A stretch of 19,374 nucleotides of DNA, taken from the NCBI GenBank assembly GCA_934747325.1, contig CAKVGW010000036.1:1-19374 (forward strand). Reading direction: 5' to 3'. The notes under the pieces are model-generated. The model was not told where the DNA came from and searched no databases. It saw only the letters and a list, made by a program, of their open reading frames with translations. The translations under genes were made by a program, and so were the position numbers. Below, piece after piece: positions 7,941 through 13,465 of the stretch (positions within the stretch are counted from its first letter, which is position 1; the number at the start of each line of letters is the position of its first letter). The stretch comes from an uncultured Candidatus Melainabacteria bacterium. GTDB taxonomy: Bacteria; Cyanobacteriota; Vampirovibrionia; Gastranaerophilales; Gastranaerophilaceae.

Positions 7941-8828
7941 ATGTTTTTCAGTAAGAAAAAACCTGAAATAAAAAAGAAAACTAAAGGGGAATTGGTTAGA
8001 GAATATATTGCAAAAGCGTTTTTCTTGACTCTTGGTTGTTTCATAGTCGCTGTCGGTTTGGAAATGTTTCTTTTGCCAAACAAAATTATTGACGGAGGCG
8101 TAATCGGCATTTCTATGATGGTTTCATATTTAACCAAATGGAACTTGGGTTTACTGATTTTTTGCATCAACATTCCGTTTATATTGATGGCGTTAAAAAA
8201 TTTAGGTCAAAAATTTGTTTTCCAAACGTTTTTTGCGACTGCAATGTTAGCTGTTGCGACTAACGTTTTACACGGCAAGCAAGCAACAAACGATTTGTTA
8301 CTAGCAACGGTTTTCGGCGGTATTATTTTAGGTTTTGGAGTAGGTTTAATCTTAAGAAACAACGCTTCTTTAGACGGTACGGAAATGGTTTCTATAAACC
8401 TGTCTAAAAAGCTTAAAGTAATCTCAGTTGGGGAACTTTTGATGTTCATTAACCTGTTTATCTATATGGGTGCAGGATTTTTATATGGATGGGATAGAGC
8501 GCTTTACTCTATTTTGACTTATTATATAGCCTCAAAAGTAATAGACTCTGTGCTTGAAGGTTTGGACAAAGCAAAATCCGTTAGAATTTTTTCAGAATAT
8601 TATAAGGAAATCGGTAATGCCATTATGAAAGAGCTTGACGTAAGCGTAACTTATATGAGAGCGATGGGCGGATATTCTAAACAAGAAAAAATTCAAACTT
8701 ATTGCGTTGTAAGTAAATTTGAAATGGCAAAATTAAAAGAACTTGTGCATTCAATCGACCCTAGAGCGTTTTTAGTAACGGAAGATGTTCACGAAGTTGA
8801 GGGCGTTAGAGTCAAAAAGCATAAATAG
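7941..8828 (+). CDS. YitT-family membrane protein (DUF161 plus C-terminal DUF2179)
   Basis: A 295-residue polytopic membrane protein. A basic N-terminal tail (KKKPEIKKKTKGE) precedes about five hydrophobic segments between residues 28 and 205, including the family-typical LPNKIIDGGVIGIS near 47-60 and FGGIILGFGVGLILRNNASLDG near 126-147. The cytoplasmic C-terminus (about 225-290) fits DUF2179, with GGYSKQEK and DPRAFLVTEDVHEVEG. The function of YitT proteins is not settled. The gene lies three bases after cdaA with AAGG-type bases before the ATG, so it is the third member of the lysA-cdaA unit. A link with c-di-AMP, for example as an ion or solute transporter, is possible but rests only on position. 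Confidence 0.88.
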   Translation: MFFSKKKPEIKKKTKGELVREYIAKAFFLTLGCFIVAVGLEMFLLPNKIIDGGVIGISMMVSYLTKWNLGLLIFCINIPFILMALKNLGQKFVFQTFFATAMLAVATNVLHGKQATNDLLLATVFGGIILGFGVGLILRNNASLDGTEMVSINLSKKLKVISVGELLMFINLFIYMGAGFLYGWDRALYSILTYYIASKVIDSVLEGLDKAKSVRIFSEYYKEIGNAIMKELDVSVTYMRAMGGYSKQEKIQTYCVVSKFEMAKLKELVHSIDPRAFLVTEDVHEVEGVRVKKHK

Positions 8829-8830
8829 AC

Positions 8831-8857
8831 TAGACATAAGCACGAAATTATTATAAA
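8831..8857 (+). promoter_or_regulatory. weak candidate promoter before the 114-residue gene
   Basis: TAGACA (8831-8836), 15 nt, TATAAA (8852-8857), just after the YitT stop. The spacer is short; read-through from upstream is an alternative. Confidence 0.25.
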
Positions 8858-8884
8858 ATTAATATTAATAAGAGAGGAAATATA

Positions 8885-9229
8885 ATGCCAAACAAAGATA
8901 TGATACCGGTTGAGGTAATAATTTTAACAGATACGGATGATATTAAAGGTACTGTTTATGTATCAAATAATGTCGCAGCAAACAGACAATTGACAGAGCT
9001 TCTGAATAATTCTGACAGAAGATTCTTAGCTGTTACAAATGTTGAAATTTATGCTAAGAATTCTAATCAACCACCAAGAAGATACGAATTTTTGGAAATT
9101 CATATGGATTCTATCAGAATGGTTCATCCAACTTCTCAAGCATTATTTAGAGAAACTCCAAAAACTCAAGAAGATATCGCAAGATTTAGAGAGTTAAGAG
9201 CAAAATTAAATCAAACAAAACCATTCTAA
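8885..9229 (+). CDS. hypothetical protein, 114 residues, compact beta-rich domain
   Basis: No firm family. The first 85 residues look like a small beta-rich domain: VEVIILTDTDDIKGTVYVS (about 9-27), then RQLTELLNNSDRRFLAVTNVEIY, which reminds me of short bacterial domains with the pattern LTD..I.G.V followed by R.L.ELLN..RRFLAVT (DUF6812-like; resemblance from memory, not verified). The C-terminal 30 residues are a charged helix. No signal peptide or membrane segment. AGAGAGG at 8871-8877, seven bases before the ATG, is a strong ribosome site. It is followed by a 10-bp hairpin and is probably a short unit or the distal gene of the lysA run. Confidence 0.8.
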   Translation: MPNKDMIPVEVIILTDTDDIKGTVYVSNNVAANRQLTELLNNSDRRFLAVTNVEIYAKNSNQPPRRYEFLEIHMDSIRMVHPTSQALFRETPKTQEDIARFRELRAKLNQTKPF

Positions 9230-9250
9230 ATTTCAAATTATTTTTTATAA

Positions 9251-9277
9251 AAGCCTAAATTAGTTTTATTTAGGCTT
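9251..9277. terminator. hairpin between the 114-residue gene and tRNA-Thr
   Basis: Perfect 10-bp stem, AAGCCTAAAT at 9251-9260 and ATTTAGGCTT at 9268-9277, with a 7-nt loop. No T-run follows on the plus strand, so it is not a classical terminator in that direction; a TTAT-T6-type tract lies on its left side. It ends two bases before the tRNA, so it could also be a structured tRNA leader. Confidence 0.5.
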
Positions 9278-9279
9278 AT

Positions 9280-9352
<73 letters not shown>

Positions 9353-9497
9353 AGTTTTACAGAATTCTATTTTTCATTTGTCGTGGAATATCAATATCAC
9401 TTTTTTACATTTGTTTACATATACGTCCCCAAATAGCAAAAAATATTTTTTTGAGTTTTATAAATAAATACGTAATACTTATTTATGGGATTTTTAT

Positions 9498-10793
9498 ATG
9501 CAAATTCACAGCATCGGCTCTAGCTATCAACTATTAAATAATACAAACTTTAAACAAAATAACAAAAACGCAGATACAAATAACATGAAGCTTTTAGCAG
9601 GTGTTACGAGTGCTGCAGCAGTTGCTGTGTCCGCAGCTGCAATTTATAAAAGTAAAAATGCAAAAAATGAGATAAAAAATTTATCAGAAAAACTTAAAAG
9701 CACTGAAACAAAACTCAATGATGCTGATGTTAAATTAAAAACTATTCAAGATAAACTCGATACACAAGCAAAAAAACTAACTGAAAGTATTAAAGAGAAT
9801 AACAAGCTACAGGAAGATTTAAAAAAGAAACCACCATATAGAACAATTATTATTCATGATACAGCTCCTGCGATAGATGAAGCTATACCTGAAACCGTTA
9901 ACCAAACTCAAAATAGTATCAAAAATAGAAAAAAACAATTCAAAGAATTTATTGAAACGATAAAAATAAAAATTGGTAATATTTTTAAACGCAAAACCAA
10001 AAGTGTTGAAAATAACCAAATTAAAGATAATATTACTGAAACACCAAAAGAAAAAAAACCAAATAAAATAAAGAAATTTTTTATTGACTCTTGGCAAAAG
10101 CTTAAAACAAAATATGCAGAACAAAAAGAAGCATATAAAAAATGGGAACAAGAAAACGCTGAAAGAATTGCAAAACAAAACAAAGAAAATGAGAAAAAAA
10201 TAGAAGAAAATAGCACTGTAAAAATAAATGAAATAGCAGAAGAAAAAATAAAAGACACAAAAATAAAAACAACCAACACCGATTCTGCAACTAATGAAAT
10301 GATTAGTGAAACAAATGCTAAAGAAGTTTCTGAAAATATTACTGATAACACTTCAAACGAAATAAAAGAAGAAAAGCCTCAAGGTGAAATTAAAGCTTAC
10401 TTTTCTCAGAAATGGACAAGCATTAAGAATACACTTTCACAAATGTATAGAGATTTTAAAGAGTCTTTAAAACCTATTCCTGAAACTATTCAAGAAACTA
10501 CCCCTACAGTTAATGAGACTAAAAATGAAGCTGCTGCCATAATTGAACAAGCTTCTTCAGAAACTATTAGCCACACAGAAGAAACACAAACAAAAAGCTT
10601 TAAAAGTAAAATTAAAAATTTAATGCAAAAAATTAAATCTAAATTTACCCCGAAAGAAACAGAAAAAACAACACACTCTCAGAATAACGGTATGTTACCA
10701 CCCCTAAAGCCAGAAGAAGAACCTCCAAAATGGGTACAAAAAATTAATAATTTTATAGAATGGTTATTAAGACCCGAAAATGAAGATTTTTAG
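9498..10793 (+). CDS. Lys/Glu-rich coiled-coil protein with one membrane segment and an N-terminal tag
   Basis: Unrecognised 431-residue protein. The N-terminus (MQIHSIGSSYQLLNNTNFKQ) resembles the tag of the two large paralogues downstream. A small-residue hydrophobic segment, LLAGVTSAAAVAVSAAAIY (about 32-50), is a probable membrane anchor. It is followed by a coiled coil to about 107 and then a long, low-complexity, very Lys/Glu/Thr/Asn-rich region. Three to four degenerate repeats are visible of the type F(I/K)xxWxxLKxKY or YFSQKWTSIKNTLSQMY, near 192-206 and 299-315. The C-terminus (KWVQKINNFIEWLL) is amphipathic. No catalytic motif. The ribosome site is weak (GGGA about 8-11 nt before the ATG). 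It lies alone between the tRNA and the flagellar genes. Confidence 0.8.
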   Translation: MQIHSIGSSYQLLNNTNFKQNNKNADTNNMKLLAGVTSAAAVAVSAAAIYKSKNAKNEIKNLSEKLKSTETKLNDADVKLKTIQDKLDTQAKKLTESIKENNKLQEDLKKKPPYRTIIIHDTAPAIDEAIPETVNQTQNSIKNRKKQFKEFIETIKIKIGNIFKRKTKSVENNQIKDNITETPKEKKPNKIKKFFIDSWQKLKTKYAEQKEAYKKWEQENAERIAKQNKENEKKIEENSTVKINEIAEEKIKDTKIKTTNTDSATNEMISETNAKEVSENITDNTSNEIKEEKPQGEIKAYFSQKWTSIKNTLSQMYRDFKESLKPIPETIQETTPTVNETKNEAAAIIEQASSETISHTEETQTKSFKSKIKNLMQKIKSKFTPKETEKTTHSQNNGMLPPLKPEEEPPKWVQKINNFIEWLLRPENEDF

Positions 10794-10870
10794 TTAAAGA
10801 ATTTGTTGACTTTTAATTAAACATCATTAAACTTTTACTACATCAAACGGATGATTTTATGGATATTCAC

Positions 10871-10898
10871 TAAAGCGAATGTTATATTTATCCGATGA
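10871..10898 (+). promoter_or_regulatory. candidate sigma28 (FliA/SigD)-type promoter of the flagellar rod operon
   Basis: TAAA at 10871-10874, 16 nt, then TCCGATGA at 10891-10898, against the known consensus TAAA-N14-16-GCCGATAT/A. CCGAT is exact. A start near 10905 would lie just before AAGAGG (10908-10913), giving a very short leader to the ATG at 10921. Rod genes are usually not in the sigma28 class, so this needs testing. Confidence 0.4.
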
Positions 10899-10920
10899 AG
10901 TATGTAAAAGAGGTACAACT

Positions 10921-11619
10921 ATGCAAATCAACGGTGGTGTAAGATTTTGTGAACAAGGCATGAAAGCTTCAATAAGAGCGATGCATGTTCAAAGTGAAAT
11001 TTTAGGAATGATTAACGAAAATGTTGCAGGTTTTGACAAAGTCGGTTTTCAAAGACGCGAGCCTGTTGTTTCGTCTTTCACTGAATATATTGGCGTTCAC
11101 GGACTTTCAAGCACAGTAGATGACCAAGTCGGTCGTATCATGGTATCAAAAAATCCGCTTGATATTTCAATGGCGAATAAAGGGTATTTTCAAGTTCAAA
11201 CTCCTCAAGGCGTACAACTTACTCGTGACGGAAGATTTAAGCTTGATAAAGCAGGAAATCTATTAAATTTAGAAGATAATCCGGTACTTTCAGATGCAGG
11301 AATGCCAATTAAATTACCTGTTGTTCCTGATAATGTTGCTCAAGTTGTTGTAAACACAAAAGGTAAAATCAGCGTCTTAGATAAAAATTCAAATCAATTA
11401 ATTGAAGCCGGTCATTTGGGTATAGTGGACGCCAACGGAATGGCAGTTCTAAATCCTGACGTAAAACAAGGTTACAATGAATATTCAAACGTAACTCTTC
11501 AAAACGAGTTTTTAGCCGTAAAACCTGTTGTAAGAAATTTTGAGGCAAATCGTCAAATTTTCTTATTAGAAAGTTCAAATTTACAAAAAGTTATAAGCCA
11601 ATTAGGCTCTGTATCTTAG
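10921..11619 (+). CDS. flagellar basal-body rod protein, FlgF/FlgG family (first copy)
   Basis: A distal or proximal rod protein exported by the flagellar type III apparatus. The reading frame is open from 10879, but the ATG at 10921 is chosen because AAGAGG sits seven bases before it; the protein is then 232 residues (MQINGGVRF onward). The middle has the family signature ANKGYFQV...TRDGRFKLDKAGNLL. The C-terminus has the SNV...FEANRQIF...LQKVISQLG helix typical of Flg_bbr_C. The N-terminal rod motif is degenerate: where relatives have NNxAN, this has NENVAGFDKVGFQR. Its stop codon overlaps the AGGAGGT of the next gene. Which of the two copies is FlgF and which FlgG cannot be settled by eye. 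Confidence 0.85.
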   Translation: MQINGGVRFCEQGMKASIRAMHVQSEILGMINENVAGFDKVGFQRREPVVSSFTEYIGVHGLSSTVDDQVGRIMVSKNPLDISMANKGYFQVQTPQGVQLTRDGRFKLDKAGNLLNLEDNPVLSDAGMPIKLPVVPDNVAQVVVNTKGKISVLDKNSNQLIEAGHLGIVDANGMAVLNPDVKQGYNEYSNVTLQNEFLAVKPVVRNFEANRQIFLLESSNLQKVISQLGSVS

Positions 11620-11629
11620 GAGGTAAACT

Positions 11630-12343
11630 ATGTATAGCATGCAAGCAGTAGTTAGAAAAAGTATAAACAACGCAACAATGCAATTTGAAAAGCTCGGTTA
11701 TGTAGCAAATAACCTTGCAAATTATAATACAGCGGCTTATAAAACTTCTCGTTTTGAACAAATTCTTAGAGAAGATGGATATATTGACGGTGCAATAAGA
11801 ACAAACGCATTGCAAGGTTCTATTAGAATAAGCAAAAATCCTTACGATATCGCAATTGAAGGTGAAGGTTATATTCCTGTTGTTTCAGAAGATGGCGAGA
11901 TTCAATACACAAGAGATGGGGCTTTAAAACGCGGTGCTAACGGATATTTGATGACCGTTGATGATTGGATGGTAGGCGATGGTATTAAAATTCCTGCAAA
12001 CTCATACAGATTTGAAGTTCGACCAAACGGCGATGTAATCAACTACGATAAAGCAGGTTCTTTGCCTGAAAAAATCGGTACAATTCCAATTGTTCAGTTT
12101 GATTGCCCTGAAGCCTTAGAACAAGGACACAATAACAAAATGGTTTACAATGATGAATCTGGCGCACCAAAGATTATTAAAGATTCTGAAAATATCAGAC
12201 AATATGCAACAGAAGTTTCGAATACAAATATCTATGATGAAATTAACGATATGATGAGATTGAATACTTCAATGATTGCGAGTTTGAACTTAATGAAGGT
12301 TGCTGATGATATGTACAACAAAGCAATTAATATTAGAGAATAG
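11630..12343 (+). CDS. flagellar basal-body rod protein, FlgF/FlgG family (second copy)
   Basis: Rod protein of 237 residues, somewhat shorter than the roughly 260 of standard FlgG. The N-terminal motif is recognisable (GYVANNLANYNTAAYKTSRF, about 23-42). The central signature is EGEGYIPV...YTRDGALKRGANGYLMT. The C-terminal Flg_bbr_C helix is EVSNTNIYDEINDMMRLN...DDMYNKAINI. A consensus ribosome site, AGGAGGT at 11618-11624, lies five bases before the ATG and overlaps the preceding stop, so the two rod genes are tightly coupled. The next gene (flgB) begins 12 nt after its stop. No frameshift or truncation. Confidence 0.87.
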   Translation: MYSMQAVVRKSINNATMQFEKLGYVANNLANYNTAAYKTSRFEQILREDGYIDGAIRTNALQGSIRISKNPYDIAIEGEGYIPVVSEDGEIQYTRDGALKRGANGYLMTVDDWMVGDGIKIPANSYRFEVRPNGDVINYDKAGSLPEKIGTIPIVQFDCPEALEQGHNNKMVYNDESGAPKIIKDSENIRQYATEVSNTNIYDEINDMMRLNTSMIASLNLMKVADDMYNKAINIRE

Positions 12344-12355
12344 GCAGGATAAATT

Positions 12356-12706
12356 ATGACATTTACAGCTTTAGATTCAATGGGCAAAACAAGTTTAATG
12401 CTTGATTTAATTTCACAAAGACAAAGAGCTTTGGGTTCAAACGTAGCAAACGTTGATACTCCGGGGTATGTAAGACGTGATATTGATTTTTCGCAATACT
12501 TGGGTTCAATGAATAGCCCTCTAGAAACAAAATTATCCTCTGAACTTGGCCCATCAGGTGTAATTGAAGATAGACGCAGAAGCGAGATTGATATTGCAGA
12601 AGAATTAACTGAAATGCAAAAGAACTCGCTTTTGTACACAATGGCAACAAGAAGAATGTCCAATATTATTACTGAGATGAAAACGGTTATTAATGTTGGC
12701 AAATAA
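12356..12706 (+). CDS. flgB: flagellar basal-body rod protein FlgB
   Basis: Proximal rod subunit, exported by the flagellar type III system and assembled just outside the MS ring. The 116-residue length is at the short end for FlgB. The N-terminal rod signature is clear: QRALGSNVANVDTPGYVRRD (about 22-41). The C-terminal helix ELTEMQKNSLLYTMATRRM (about 83-101) fits the FlgB end. AGGA at 12346-12349 is six bases before the ATG, directly after the stop of the upstream rod gene. The usual partner flgC follows, but only after a 248-nt gap filled with repeats. Confidence 0.92.
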   Translation: MTFTALDSMGKTSLMLDLISQRQRALGSNVANVDTPGYVRRDIDFSQYLGSMNSPLETKLSSELGPSGVIEDRRRSEIDIAEELTEMQKNSLLYTMATRRMSNIITEMKTVINVGK

Positions 12707-12714
12707 CTTAAGTA

Positions 12715-12742
12715 ATTGAAAATTGAAAGTGGAAAATGGAAA
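12715..12742 (+). repeat. four degenerate heptamer tandem units
   Basis: ATTGAAA, ATTGAAA, GTGGAAA, ATGGAAA lie end to end. Heptanucleotide tandem repeats are known from cyanobacterial genomes, but four degenerate copies in AT-rich DNA may be chance. Confidence 0.35.
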
Positions 12743-12762
12743 ATTATTTTAATTAAAAAATT

Positions 12763-12784
12763 GTAGGGTGCAATTTTTTGCACC
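12763..12784 (+). repeat. GTAG-headed hairpin (REP-like), core repeated at 13437-13454
   Basis: GTAG at 12763-12766 is followed directly by GGTGCAA (12767-12773), a TTTT loop and TTGCACC (12778-12784). The 18-nt palindrome is the exact reverse complement of 13437-13454. Same head-plus-stem layout as 3367-3389. Confidence 0.5.
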
Positions 12785-12954
12785 ATATAAATAACTTTCC
12801 ACTTTCAACTCAAATACTCTCTCCCACTAGTAGAGAGCCTGACAACAATAGAGGAATAACCCCTCACCCGCATTCGTAAGACTCGCACAGCTCGTCAACG
12901 ACTGCTCCCTCTCCCTAGGGGCGAGGGGGAATAGAAAAAAGAAAGAAGGCAAAT

Positions 12955-13398
12955 ATGAGTTTAATGGAATCAATAAATATAGGTTCAAACGCCTTAAAAG
13001 CACACGGTTTGAGATTAGATATCCACGCAAAGAACATTGCAAACGTGGATACTCCAAACTATGTCAGACGTATTCCTGTATTAAATGCCTCTGAAGACAT
13101 ATCTTTTCACGGATTAATGAATACTATGAAAGAAGATGTTTTTGGTTCAGGAACTTTACCTTACTTACAAGGTGGTGTTGTTTTTAACGGTTGCGTAGAA
13201 GACCCGACTGTTGGTGAAAGAATTTATTCTCCGGGACACCCTGATGCTGACGCCAACGGCTATATAAGAGCATCTAACGTAAACGCTATGGTTGATATGG
13301 CAGATGCGATTATGGCACAAAGAGCGTATGAAGCTAACCTTGCGCTTGTAAATATATCAAAATCAATGGCAGCAAAGGCTGTTGAAATCGGAAGATAA
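12955..13398 (+). CDS. flgC: flagellar basal-body rod protein FlgC
   Basis: Proximal rod protein, 147 residues, normal length. The N-terminal signature is GLRLDIHAKNIANVDTPNYV (about 18-37). The diagnostic FlgC block is YSPGHPDADANGYIRASNVN (about 91-110), followed by AIMAQRAYEANLALVNISK. A ribosome site AGAAGG lies five bases before the ATG. The usual third gene, fliE, is absent: a terminator and a convergent unrelated gene follow at once. It may be transcribed with flgB through the repeat cluster or need its own promoter. Confidence 0.95.
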   Translation: MSLMESINIGSNALKAHGLRLDIHAKNIANVDTPNYVRRIPVLNASEDISFHGLMNTMKEDVFGSGTLPYLQGGVVFNGCVEDPTVGERIYSPGHPDADANGYIRASNVNAMVDMADAIMAQRAYEANLALVNISKSMAAKAVEIGR

Positions 13399-13424
13399 TT
13401 CTTAGATATTTGTATTTCTGCAAT

Positions 13425-13465
13425 AAAAAAGTTAATGGTGCAAAAAATTGCACCATTAACTTTTT
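13425..13465. terminator. bidirectional terminator after flgC
   Basis: Perfect 13-bp stem GTTAATGGTGCAA (13431-13443) and TTGCACCATTAAC (13448-13460) with an AAAA loop, A6 on the left and T5 on the right. It serves flgC on the plus strand and the convergent 745-residue gene on the minus strand, whose stop codon overlaps it. The inner 18 nt are the reverse complement of 12767-12784. Confidence 0.85.

Larger units (their letters stand above)
12707..12954. repeat. cluster of repeats in the flgB-flgC gap
   Basis: No gene is supported here. From left to right: a degenerate heptamer tandem (12715-12742); one arm of a 13-bp inverted repeat, TTGAAAGTGGAAA at 12723-12735, with its partner TTTCCACTTTCAA at 12796-12808; a nested GTAG-headed hairpin (12763-12784); a 6-bp dyad CTCTCT/AGAGAG (12817-12837); then a GC-rich element (about 12859-12929) whose arms CCCTCTCCC and GGGCGAGGG (12907-12915, 12919-12927) pair with one mismatch. 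The flgC ribosome site AGAAGG (12944-12949) follows. The base composition of the GC-rich part differs sharply from its surroundings. Confidence 0.7.

Noticed and set aside
9819..10351. Phe/Leu/Ser-rich minus-strand frames, seemingly membrane proteins
   Set aside because: They are complements of the Lys/Glu/Asn-rich coiled-coil gene; A-rich codons read in reverse give Phe/Leu/Ser runs.
10879..10920. Upstream ATG for the first rod protein
   Set aside because: No ribosome site before it, it overlaps the promoter candidate, and the ATG at 10921 has AAGAGG at ideal spacing.
12715..12945. CRISPR array
   Set aside because: The repeats are palindromes and heptamers without regular spacers, and no cas gene is nearby.
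12827..13057. Minus-strand frame across the flgB-flgC repeats
   Set aside because: It runs through palindromic repeats into flgC, with no homology or start signal.
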